A DNA stretch of 64,000 nt from Mycobacterium asiaticum (GTDB taxonomy: Bacteria; Actinomycetota; Actinomycetes; Mycobacteriales; Mycobacteriaceae): assembly GCF_001673315.1 (NCBI RefSeq), contig NZ_LZLQ01000058.1, positions 33,169 through 97,168 of the forward strand. The letters run 5' to 3'. A model generated the notes under the pieces. The model was given only the letters and a program-made list of their open reading frames with translations. It had not been told where the DNA came from and did not search any database. This document shows, piece by piece, positions 16,632 to 29,945 of this stretch; within the stretch, counting starts at the first letter, position 1, and every line of letters begins with the position of its first letter. Both the position numbers and the translations under genes were made by a program.

Positions 16632-17738
16632 GTGCGTCCACCCCTGCGTATCGCCGTAATCGCCCACAATCATTTCCCGATCCGGGAGCCGTACGCCGGA
16701 GGGCTGGAGGCACACGTCGGACAGCTGACCCGTGCGCTGGTAAACGCGGGTCACCAGGTGACGCTGTTCGCGGCGGCGGGATCCGATGTCGGGATCGCCC
16801 ATCCGTCGTTGACCGTCGAACCGCTCAAACGCAGCACCGCCGCCTCGGTTCCGTTTCCACTGCCGGGAGCAGTCAAGGAGTCCGACCACCAAGCCTTCGT
16901 CACGCTGATGGCCCGCCTCGCCGGGAAGAACGCCGCCAAATACGACGTCATCCACAACCACAGCCTGCACTACGTCCCGATCATCACCGCAGCGCGACTG
17001 AGCACGCCGGTGCTCACCACGCTGCATACGCCGCCGTTCCCCCTGCTGGAAGCCGCGGTCGGCGCGGTGCGCGGTAACGGCCTCACCTTCGCCGCGGTGA
17101 GCCGAGCGGCTGCCGCGACCTGGGCTCACGTCGGAATCGAGCGGCTCGCGGTGGTGCCCAACGGCATTGACCTCGCGCGCTGGCCGGCAGGGCGCGGCGG
17201 ACGTTACCTCGTGTGGTCAGGCCGGATCGTGCCGGAGAAGGGGCCGCACCTGGCGATCGAGGCGGCGCGGCGGGCCGGTTGGCGCCTTGTACTTGCCGGC
17301 CCCGTCGTGGACGCCGGATTCTTTCGTCGCCAGATCACACCCCATCTTGGTGACGGGGTGACCTATGCGGGTCACCTGAACCAGCATCTGCTCGCCTCGT
17401 TGGTGGGTGGCGCCGCCGCAGCGCTGGTGACCCCGCTGTGGGAGGAGCCCTACGGTTTGGTCGCTGCCGAGGCAATGTCATGCGGAACCCCGGTGGTGGC
17501 GTTCGCTCGTGGCGGCATACCCGAACTGGTTGACGAACACTGCGGCCGTCTGGTGGCGCCGCAGGACGTCGTTGCCATGGCGCGGGCCATTCCCGTCGTC
17601 AGCAAGCTGGACCGTACCCAGGTCCGCCGGTCCGCCATCGCCAGGCACGGTGTCGCCGCCATGGCCGCGAAATACGTTGCGCTCTACCGCAATCTGCTTG
17701 TCGACTCCGGCGCACGGGCCCGCCGGCGATCCGCATGA
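16632..17738 (+). CDS. Glycosyltransferase family 4 (GT-B fold)
   Basis: A 368-residue GT4 enzyme transferring a sugar from a nucleotide or lipid-linked donor. The N-terminal domain shows EPYAGGLEAHVGQLTRALVNAGHQVTLF, the standard acceptor-side GG loop; the C-terminal domain shows YLVWSGRIVPEKGPHLAIEAARRAGW and the donor-binding EX7E motif EEPYGLVAAEAMSCGTPVVAFARGGIPELV. The start GTG at 16632 (VRPPLRIAVIAHNHFP) begins the first Rossmann strand. The donor and acceptor are unknown. A SigF-like promoter for katA begins just after its stop. Confidence 0.88.
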   Translation: MRPPLRIAVIAHNHFPIREPYAGGLEAHVGQLTRALVNAGHQVTLFAAAGSDVGIAHPSLTVEPLKRSTAASVPFPLPGAVKESDHQAFVTLMARLAGKNAAKYDVIHNHSLHYVPIITAARLSTPVLTTLHTPPFPLLEAAVGAVRGNGLTFAAVSRAAAATWAHVGIERLAVVPNGIDLARWPAGRGGRYLVWSGRIVPEKGPHLAIEAARRAGWRLVLAGPVVDAGFFRRQITPHLGDGVTYAGHLNQHLLASLVGGAAAALVTPLWEEPYGLVAAEAMSCGTPVVAFARGGIPELVDEHCGRLVAPQDVVAMARAIPVVSKLDRTQVRRSAIARHGVAAMAAKYVALYRNLLVDSGARARRRSA

Positions 17739-17763
17739 GTTTCAGTGCGGTGCCCGCGGGTAA
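17739..17763 (+). promoter_or_regulatory. SigF-type promoter of katA
   Basis: GTTT (17739-17742) and GGGTAA (17758-17763) are separated by 15 bp, a close match to the mycobacterial SigF consensus. It would give a leader of about 60 nt before katA. SigF control of katA is reported in M. smegmatis, which supports the reading. Confidence 0.55.
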
Positions 17764-17828
17764 GCCGTCGGACATAGTCCCCTAGATAGTCCCTAATCGA
17801 CCTAGCCACCCAACGATCAAGGAGCGCG

Positions 17829-19484
17829 ATGACCGACGTGTCCGCCACTTCCCCCGACCCGGACGACAGCCGCGACATTCTCACCGACCGGCAGGGTCAC
17901 CCGATCTACGACAACCAGAATCAACGCACGATCGGTGCGCGTGGACCCGCGACCCTGGAGAATTACCACTACCTCGAAAAGATCAGCCACTTCGACCGGG
18001 AGCGGATACCGGAGCGTGTCGTGCACGCCCGCGGCTTCGTCGCCTACGGCTATTTCGAGTCGACCGGGAAGTGGGGCGACGAGCCGATCGCGAAGTACAC
18101 CAGGGCGAAAGTCTTCGCCGACGCCGGCAAGCGCACCGATGTGGCCATCCGCTTCTCGACAGTGATCGGCGGCCGCGACTCGTCGGAGGCGGCACGTGAC
18201 CCGCGCGGGTTCGCCGTGAAGTTCTATACCGAGGACGGCAACTGGGATCTGGTGGGCAACAACCTCGGCGTCTTTTTCATTCGCGATGCGGTGAAGTTCC
18301 CGGACGTCATCCACGCGCTCAAACCGGATCCGGTCACCTTCCGGCAAGAACCCGCCCGCATCTTCGACTTCATGTCCCAGACGCCGGAGGCGATGCACAT
18401 GCTGGTCAACCTCTTCTCGCCGCGCGGCATCCCGGCCAACTACCGCACCATGCAGGGCTTCGGGGTCAACACCTACCGGTGGGTCAACGCCGACGGGGAG
18501 AGCCACCTGGTCAAGTACCACTGGATGCCGAAGATCGGCGTGAAGAGCCTCACCGAGGCGGACGCGGCGAAGATCCAGGCTCAGGACCTGGGTCACGCCA
18601 GCAAAGACCTCTACGAGGCGATCGAATCCGGCGACTACCCGGAATGGCAGCTGCTCGTGCAGCTGATGAGCGACGATGATCACCCCGAGTTGGACTTCGA
18701 CCCACTCGACGACACCAAGGTGTGGCCGGAGGACGAATTCCCGCCGAAGCTGGTCGGCACCATGGTGCTCAACCGCAATGTCTCCGATTTCTTCAATGAA
18801 AACGAGCAGAGCGCCTTCGGCACGGGTGTGCTGGTCGACGGACTCGAGTTCTCCGACGACAAGATGCTGGTCGGCCGGACGTTCTCGTACTCCGACACCC
18901 AGCGCTACCGGGTGGGTGCGAACTACCTGCAGCTACCGGTGAACCGGCCCAAGAACGCCAAAGTGTCGACCAACCAGCAGGGCGGCCCGATGCAATACGG
19001 CGTCGACAACAACGGGACCAACCCGCACGTGAATTACGAGCCCTCCATCACCGGCGGCCTGCGCGAAGCGAGCAGTCCGCGCGCGGACGAGGTTGGTCCC
19101 GAGATTCGCGGCCGCCTGACCACGCAGCGAATTCCGCGCACCAACGACTACACCCAGGCCGGACAGCGTTACCAGCTGCTGGAGCAGTGGGAGAAGGACG
19201 ATCTGGTGCTCAACCTGGTGGACGGCATCTCCGAGGCGGTGCGCGAAGTACAGGAACGCATGGTGTGGCACTTCCTGATGTGCGACGACGAGCTGGGCAT
19301 CCGGGTCGGCGAGGGGCTGGGGATCACGCCCGACGACGTGCGTCACCTGGAACCGCTGAAGTCTCAGACGCTCTCAGAGGAAGAAGAGCAGCGCCGGGCC
19401 AACCTCGGCAAGAACGGACCGCGTGACGTCGAGGGTCTGACGATGACCCACTGCGTACCCAATGAGCGCGTGTCGGTGGCCTAG
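17829..19484 (+). CDS. katA: Monofunctional heme catalase KatA
   Basis: KatA converts hydrogen peroxide to water and oxygen. The 551-residue protein has the clade-3-like small-subunit core. Distal His is in [19 protein letters not shown], distal Asn in [19 protein letters not shown], and the proximal heme Tyr in [25 protein letters not shown]-terminal extension beyond the classic core is short. M. tuberculosis lacks such a catalase and relies on KatG, so this gene marks a non-tuberculous species. The gene stands alone behind a SigF-like promoter and meets the AHSA1 gene tail to tail. Confidence 0.95.
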   Translation: MTDVSATSPDPDDSRDILTDRQGHPIYDNQNQRTIGARGPATLENYHYLEKISHFDRERIPERVVHARGFVAYGYFESTGKWGDEPIAKYTRAKVFADAGKRTDVAIRFSTVIGGRDSSEAARDPRGFAVKFYTEDGNWDLVGNNLGVFFIRDAVKFPDVIHALKPDPVTFRQEPARIFDFMSQTPEAMHMLVNLFSPRGIPANYRTMQGFGVNTYRWVNADGESHLVKYHWMPKIGVKSLTEADAAKIQAQDLGHASKDLYEAIESGDYPEWQLLVQLMSDDDHPELDFDPLDDTKVWPEDEFPPKLVGTMVLNRNVSDFFNENEQSAFGTGVLVDGLEFSDDKMLVGRTFSYSDTQRYRVGANYLQLPVNRPKNAKVSTNQQGGPMQYGVDNNGTNPHVNYEPSITGGLREASSPRADEVGPEIRGRLTTQRIPRTNDYTQAGQRYQLLEQWEKDDLVLNLVDGISEAVREVQERMVWHFLMCDDELGIRVGEGLGITPDDVRHLEPLKSQTLSEEEEQRRANLGKNGPRDVEGLTMTHCVPNERVSVA

Positions 19485-19538
19485 AAGTGTGGGTGGCGCA
19501 GACGTACGCAGACGCAGAGGTGCCGCCGGCCGCGCGTC

Positions 19539-20024
19539 TCAGGACGCAACCAGGTCGTCGATCTGGTTGATCGCCTGGGAGGAGCCTTCGACGACGCCCA
19601 TGTCCAGCACCTGCTGCAGCGCCTCGGCGGATTCGTAGGTGCTTACGAAGATCGCCCGGGTGCCGCCGTCGTGCTCTGCGAAGGTGAAGACGTTCCTGCA
19701 GACCGGCATCGCCGGGTTCGGGTTCAGATCCTGATCAGCGAAGCCGTCGAGGAAGGAGAAGCTCCTCGGTTCGTCGACGTCCGTGATCTCCCAGTACCCG
19801 CCATGCTTGTCGCCGTCTGGTCCCGTCATGAAGTACGTGACCCGGCCGCCCGGTGTCAGATCGTGTTCGACGACGGTCGCGGGATAGCTCGGCGGCCCCC
19901 ACACTTTTTCCAGTTGGCGAGGGTCGGCATACACCTGCCAGATCCGCTCGACCGGCGCAGCGAAGTCGGCGGTAATGGTCAGGGTCAAATTCTCCAGGTC
20001 CTGCCGGACGTCGGTTACGGGCAT
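19539..20024 (-). CDS. SRPBCC/AHSA1 domain protein
   Basis: The 161-residue protein is an AHSA1-type START-like fold: LTLTITADFAAPVERIWQVYADPRQLEKVWGPPSYPATVVEHDLTPGGRVTYFMTGPDG, ending in a long helix. The pairing with an upstream ArsR gene separated by only 2 bp is a recurrent bacterial two-gene unit. Members bind small hydrophobic ligands, and the ligand here is unknown. Confidence 0.88.
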   Translation of the reverse strand: MPVTDVRQDLENLTLTITADFAAPVERIWQVYADPRQLEKVWGPPSYPATVVEHDLTPGGRVTYFMTGPDGDKHGGYWEITDVDEPRSFSFLDGFADQDLNPNPAMPVCRNVFTFAEHDGGTRAIFVSTYESAEALQQVLDMGVVEGSSQAINQIDDLVAS

Positions 20025-20026
20025 GA

Positions 20027-20368
20027 TCAGTCCTCCTTGGGTGCGTCGGATGAGATGAGTTCGTCGATGCGCGTGACGCGATCACGCCAAACCTGCTCCA
20101 ACTCATTGAGCAGGGAGGCAACCGAGCGCACCGCAGCCACGTCACCACTGGCCAGTTGCTCGCGACCGCTGCGGCGCTTGGTGAGCAGACCGGCCTTCTC
20201 CAGCACGACGACGTGCTTTTGCACCGCGGCAAAGCTCACTTCGTACTTCGCGGCGAGGGTGGAAACCGAGTGTTCCCCGGCCAACACCCGACGCATGATG
20301 TCCCGACGGGTTCGGTCGGCAAGTGCGTGGAACAGGGCGTCCGCCCGGTCCTCGGTATCCACGGTCAC
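20027..20368 (-). CDS. ArsR-family transcriptional repressor
   Basis: A winged-helix regulator of about 113 residues: ADALFHALADRTRRDIMRRVLAGEHSVSTLAAKYEVSFAAVQKHVVVLEKAGLLTKRRSGREQ. No Cys cluster for metal sensing is present, as expected for the subgroup paired with AHSA1 proteins. The open frame extends to a TTG at 20383 and a GTG at 20374, but these lie inside the operator palindrome, so GTG at 20368 was chosen. The transcript is probably leaderless or short-leadered and autoregulated. Confidence 0.85.
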   Translation of the reverse strand: MTVDTEDRADALFHALADRTRRDIMRRVLAGEHSVSTLAAKYEVSFAAVQKHVVVLEKAGLLTKRRSGREQLASGDVAAVRSVASLLNELEQVWRDRVTRIDELISSDAPKED

Positions 20369-20372
20369 CGCC

Positions 20373-20402
20373 ACAACATACAACCAAATGGTTGTATGTT
20401 GT
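20373..20402. promoter_or_regulatory. ArsR operator, 13-bp-arm palindrome
   Basis: The arms ACAACATACAACC and GGTTGTATGTTGT are perfect inverted repeats around AAAT. The palindrome abuts the ArsR start and covers the expected promoter. Nothing else in the 57-bp region explains it. Confidence 0.8.
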
Positions 20403-20425
20403 CAAGCCGCACCGGCCGCCTGGAC

Positions 20426-21241
20426 CTAGTGCCCCTTGAAATCGTCCATGGAGTTGTAGACACCGACGCGTCGCAGGTACAGGTCGCGCAACCGAATCGG
20501 CAATACAGCGCTGAGCACCTTGTTCATCTTCGACGTCCACGGCATGACCACGAACGGGTCGCCCTTCAGCATCGCCGTCCACGTCGCCTCGACGACGTCC
20601 TCCTGCTCGAGCATCGGGGTGAACAAGATGCCCTTCGCGCCGTCGAACATGCCGGTGTTGATGTAGGTCGGGCACACGGTGGTGACTTTGACCTGCTCGT
20701 AGCCGGCCTGCTCGAGTTCTAGCCGCACCGAATCGGAAAAGCCGATTGCCGCCCATTTAGAGGCGGCGTATGCGGCCATGCGGGGGATGGCGTTCAGCCC
20801 GGCCGACGATGCAATGTTCACGACGCGACAGTGAGTATTGGACTCGATCATCGCCGGCAAGAACTCGCGGGTGACCACCATCGGGCCAATGGAGTTGACC
20901 TGCATGGTGAGCATGTAGTCGCGGGGGTCGTTCTCCCAGAAGTAGCCGTTGCCGCGGACGATGCCGGCGTTGTTGAAAAGCACGTGAATCGTGCCGACGC
21001 TGGCGCGGACCCGCTCCGCGGCCTCGCCCACTACGTCCTGCGAGGTGACATCCACGGTCTCGAAGTGGATCGTGCCGCCGGCCGCCTCTAACTCGGCGGC
21101 GGTCTCTTTCAACGCGGCTTCGTTCGCGTCCCACAGGACAACCGCGGCGGCGCCCTCTTTGACGGCCTGGGTAGCGAACAGCTTGCCGAGGCCCATGGCG
21201 GCCCCGGTGACTAAAACATTGAGCCCCTTGACGGACTGCAT
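20426..21241 (-). CDS. Short-chain dehydrogenase/reductase (SDR)
   Basis: A 271-residue classical SDR with TGAAMGLGK for the cofactor, VVLWDAN at the end of strand 2, NNAGIVRGN, the catalytic IASSAGLNA, and YAASKWA as YxxxK. The C-terminal 60 residues, with TPMLEQEDVVEATWTAMLKGDPFVVMPWTSKM, resemble SDRs of lipid or retinol type with a peripheral membrane-associating tail. The ATG at 21241 (MQSVKGLNVLVTGAAMG) fits. It is divergent from the HadA-HadB fusion with 229 bp between, so shared function in acyl-chain chemistry is possible but unproven. Confidence 0.85.
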   Translation of the reverse strand: MQSVKGLNVLVTGAAMGLGKLFATQAVKEGAAAVVLWDANEAALKETAAELEAAGGTIHFETVDVTSQDVVGEAAERVRASVGTIHVLFNNAGIVRGNGYFWENDPRDYMLTMQVNSIGPMVVTREFLPAMIESNTHCRVVNIASSAGLNAIPRMAAYAASKWAAIGFSDSVRLELEQAGYEQVKVTTVCPTYINTGMFDGAKGILFTPMLEQEDVVEATWTAMLKGDPFVVMPWTSKMNKVLSAVLPIRLRDLYLRRVGVYNSMDDFKGH

Positions 21242-21470
21242 GGCTGTTCTCCTTCGGCGTCTCGGTGAAGCGGTCTGATAGCTCTTATACCCGTTCATTT
21301 GCCGCGCCTGGCGGCTTGGCGCGATTTCTCCACCGACCGATCCGTGTCGCGGGCCCGAGTGCACTGTCACCGTCTCGACAGAGCGGGTACAGCAGCTGGG
21401 CTGCGGTCCGTTGGCGTTACTGTGCTCTGGTCGGCCTCAGCGAACAAGCCGATAGAAAAGTGGGGCAAAT

Positions 21471-22502
21471 ATGACCGCAGCAGCAGAAGCGTCGGCGCTC
21501 GAATCGCGGGTCGGCCACCACTACCAGATGGACGGTACCTACCTGGTCGGCCGGGAAAAGGTGCGCGAGTATGCCCGCGCAGTGCAGGACTATCACCCCG
21601 CCCATTGGGATGTCGCCGCGGCCGCCGCGCTCGGTTATCCGGAACTGGTGGCGCCGTTGACGTTCACCTCGGTCCCCGGCATGGCCTGCAACCGTCGCAT
21701 GTTCGAATCGGTGGTCGTCGGCTACGACACCTACGTGCAGACCGAAGAGGTTTTCGAGCAGCACCGCCCGATCGTGGCCGGCGATGAGTTGCACGTCGAC
21801 GTCGAACTGACCTCGGTGCGCCGGATCGCCGGCAGAGATTTGATCACGGTGACCAACACCTTCACGGACACCGCCGGTGAGCGCGTGCACACCCTGCACA
21901 CCACCGTCGTCGGTGTCACCGCGGACGATATCGATCCGGCAGTCAAGTCCGCCGTTCAGAACGCGATGATGCACGACTTCAACATCATCGAAATCAGCGA
22001 ATCCGAGTCGACATACGAGAAGACGACACGTCCCGAAGGGGACGTTCGGGTCTCGGCACAAGATCCCGCCCGCGCGCCGGGAACACCGTCGCTGGAGGAC
22101 GTGCAAGTCGGCGACGAGCTACCCGTACGCCACGCCCGTCTGTCTCGCGGTGACCTGGTGAACTATGCCGGCGTAGCCGGTGACGCCAACCCGATCCACT
22201 GGGATGAGAACCTGGCAAAACTGGCCGGATTGCCGGACGTGATCGCACACGGCATGCTCACCATGGGCCTGGGTGCCGGTTTCGTGTCGGCATGGTCAGG
22301 TGACCCCGGCGCGGTCACCCGCTACGCGGTCCGACTGTCCGCACCGGCCATCGTGTCGGCGGCCGAGGGCGCAGACATCGAGTTCAGTGGCCGGATCAAG
22401 TCGCTGGACCCGGCCACCCGCACCGGGGTTGTCGTCGTCGGCGCGAAGTCCGCCGGCAAGAAGATCTTCGGCTTGGCAACGATGAACATTCGCTTCCGCT
22501 GA
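21471..22502 (+). CDS. Fused (3R)-hydroxyacyl-ACP dehydratase, HadA-HadB type
   Basis: The 343-residue protein is two hotdog domains in tandem. Residues about 10-160 follow HadA of the mycolic acid FAS-II dehydratase (VGHHYQMDG..REKVREYARAVQD, ELVAPLTFTSV, FEQHRPIVAGDELHVDVELTSVRRIAGRDLITV). Residues about 195-343 follow catalytic HadB (LEDVQVGDELP, LVNYAGVAGDANPIHWDENLAKLAGLPDVIAHGMLTMGLGAGFVSAW, GKKIFGLATMNIR), including the hydratase-2 Asp and His in GDANPIHWD. It would remove water from 3-hydroxyacyl thioesters. M. tuberculosis encodes HadA and HadB separately; a fusion lying next to a PKS operon suggests a dedicated acyl pathway. Confidence 0.87.
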   Translation: MTAAAEASALESRVGHHYQMDGTYLVGREKVREYARAVQDYHPAHWDVAAAAALGYPELVAPLTFTSVPGMACNRRMFESVVVGYDTYVQTEEVFEQHRPIVAGDELHVDVELTSVRRIAGRDLITVTNTFTDTAGERVHTLHTTVVGVTADDIDPAVKSAVQNAMMHDFNIIEISESESTYEKTTRPEGDVRVSAQDPARAPGTPSLEDVQVGDELPVRHARLSRGDLVNYAGVAGDANPIHWDENLAKLAGLPDVIAHGMLTMGLGAGFVSAWSGDPGAVTRYAVRLSAPAIVSAAEGADIEFSGRIKSLDPATRTGVVVVGAKSAGKKIFGLATMNIRFR

Positions 22503-22529
22503 CCTTTTGCGAGCCAGGCCAGCCCTGGC

Positions 22530-23393
22530 TCAATCCTGGTCTGACCAGCGGAACACGGCGAGACATCCGATCAGGCCCCCGATGCTCCATGCCGCCAGTA
22601 CGAAAAATATCCGCCAGTGCTCCCAACTGCCGGCCGGCTCGAAGATCACCATTTCGGGCGGCAGCAACACAGAGCGGAATCCCTGAGCCATCCACTTGAC
22701 CGGGAACACCGAGCCGACGATCAACATCCACGTCGGGAGCGCCATCACCGGCACATAGGTGCCCGAGACGAACTGCAAGGCGACCGCCGGGCCGTTCGTG
22801 ATGACCGCGGCCGACACCGCATTGCTGGCAAGGTTGCTGATGAAAATGCCCAGCAGTGAACAACTTACGATGCCCAGCAGCGACACCCACGCCAGCGTGA
22901 ACCATCCGGCCACGTCTGTCGGCAGGCGCAGTTCGAACACCAGGACGCCGACCGCCAGCAAAATGACAGCCTCGGCGAAGGTGACGATGGCGACCAGCAT
23001 GATCTTGCCGATGAAGTAGGAAGACGCGGTTGTCGGGGTGCCCCGGAGCCGTCGCAAAGCGCCGGTGTCACGGTCGGCGGCGATGCTGATTCCCAGGTTG
23101 ATGAACGACGTCGACACAATCCCGTAGGCGAGCATGCTCGCGGCGATCACCGCACCGGTGCTGGTTTCGCTGTTGGGCAGTTTGGTCGAGAAGATCGAAC
23201 CGAGCAGCACACAGATCACCGCCGGCATCGAGAACGTGAGAGCCACCTGCTCGGGCCGCCGGTAGAACATCTTCAGTTCCGGAACCACCCGCGACAGCCC
23301 GATCCGCAGCGGAGAGGGCAGCTGTGCATCCGGTTTCGCTGCGCGGTGGCGGCGCTGCGGCGACGTCTCGTTGGCGCGGTCGAGGCTAGTCAC
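22530..23393 (-). CDS. ABC-2 type transporter permease, DrrB-like
   Basis: The 287-residue integral membrane protein has about six transmembrane segments and a cytosolic N terminus of about 45 residues. Typical ABC-2 features are KMFYRRPEQVALTFSMPAVICVLLGSIF, SFINLGISIAADRDTGALRRLRGTP between segments 2 and 3, and GTYVPVMALPTWMLIVGSVFPVKWMAQGFR. Its GTG start overlaps the ATPase stop by 4 bp, so the two subunits are translationally coupled and form one exporter. It is the last gene of the PKS operon, and the natural cargo is the operon's product. Confidence 0.9.
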   Translation of the reverse strand: MTSLDRANETSPQRRHRAAKPDAQLPSPLRIGLSRVVPELKMFYRRPEQVALTFSMPAVICVLLGSIFSTKLPNSETSTGAVIAASMLAYGIVSTSFINLGISIAADRDTGALRRLRGTPTTASSYFIGKIMLVAIVTFAEAVILLAVGVLVFELRLPTDVAGWFTLAWVSLLGIVSCSLLGIFISNLASNAVSAAVITNGPAVALQFVSGTYVPVMALPTWMLIVGSVFPVKWMAQGFRSVLLPPEMVIFEPAGSWEHWRIFFVLAAWSIGGLIGCLAVFRWSDQD

Positions 23394-24231
23394 GCCGACC
23401 CGATCAGATGCAGATAGGCGTCTTCCAATGTCGGTCGGGTGATGGTCAATTGAGCCAGTTCCCGGCCATCCTGACTGCGCTGCCGGACCAATGCGGTGGG
23501 GTGATCGGTGCGCTCCACATGTACGTCGTCACCCTCCATCCATCGCACCGTCGCGGCTGAGCTCACGTGTTCGGTCAGCTTCGTCGGCGAGTCCACCGCC
23601 ACCACCCGGCCATCGGCGATCACCGCCACCCGATCCGCCAGCGCGGCCGCTTCCTCGAGGTAGTGGGTGGTCAGCAGAATGGTCGTACCGTCAGCCGCCA
23701 ACAGCTTGATGAGCTGCCAGAATTGACGTCGGGCTTCCGGGTCGAACCCGGTCGTCGGTTCGTCCAGGAACAACAGTTCCGGCACCCCGACGATGCCCAG
23801 CGCAACGTCAAGGCGACGACGTTGTCCGCCGGACAGGGCCCGTACCCGGGAATTGACGACCGAGCCGAGGCCGACGAGTTCGAGTACTTCCGCGGGGGCC
23901 CGGGCGGTGCGGTAGCAACTGGTGAACATCCGCACGGTCTCGAACACGGTGAGCATCCCGGCGTCGCTGACCTCCTGGAGCACAATGCCGATCCTGGACC
24001 GCCAACTGCGGCCTGCGGTCCCGGGGTCTTCACCGAGTACCAGGACTTGCCCGGCATCACGAATTCGATTGCCCTCCAAGATCTCTATCGTGGTCGTCTT
24101 GCCCGCCCCGTTGGGCCCGAGGATGGCGAAGATCTCACCGCTGCCGACGTCGAGGTCCAGTCCGCGCACCGCGGGTTTGTGACCGTAGGACTTCGACAGC
24201 CCCCGGACTTGAATCGCGGCCGACGAATTCG

Positions 24232-24235
<4 letters not shown>
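23390..24235 (-). CDS. ABC transporter ATPase, DrrA-like
   Basis: The 281-residue nucleotide-binding subunit has Walker A GPNGAGKT, the Q-loop region IGIVLQEVSDAGMLT, signature LSGGQRRRLD, Walker B LLFLDEPTTGFD and switch TTHYLEEA. The C-terminal 60 residues (VRWMEGDDVHVERTDHP.., LTITRPTLEDAYLHLIG) are the extra domain of DrrA-type drug and lipid exporters. Its ATG overlaps the PKS stop by 4 bp and its own end overlaps the permease, so three proteins are made from one coupled message. Confidence 0.92.
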
Positions 24236-29751
<5,516 letters not shown>

Positions 29752-29753
29752 GC

Positions 29754-29779
29754 TTTTCCCGCCCATCCTGTCGGGAAAA
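29754..29779 (-). promoter_or_regulatory. Inverted repeat overlapping the PKS translation start region
   Basis: Arms ttttcccg (29754-29761) and cgggaaaa (29772-29779) are perfect 8-bp inverted repeats around a 10-bp centre, ending 2 bp from the ATG at 29751. On the mRNA the hairpin would include the purine-rich stretch where a ribosome binds. It could be an operator or a translational control hairpin. Confidence 0.45.
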
Positions 29780-29857
29780 CCCACCGCATCTCGCAACCGC
29801 CATCACGTCTGAGCGCATCGGTGAGCACAGCGCAACCTTCCTTGTCGTCGTCGGCAT

Positions 29858-29879
29858 GGCCGTGTGACGTCGCACGGCC
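29858..29879. promoter_or_regulatory. 22-bp near-perfect palindrome upstream of the PKS gene
   Basis: GGCCGTGTGAC pairs with GTCGCACGGCC with a single mismatch in 11 pairs and no loop, which favours a dimeric protein-binding site over an RNA hairpin. It lies 107 bp before the PKS start and 67 bp after the stop of the halogenase-like gene. Confidence 0.5.
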
Positions 29880-29945
29880 GTTAGTACTTCGTTGCCGGGA
29901 CAGCGACGGATGGGTCTGAATCCAAAATTGGCCGACGGGCCGCGG

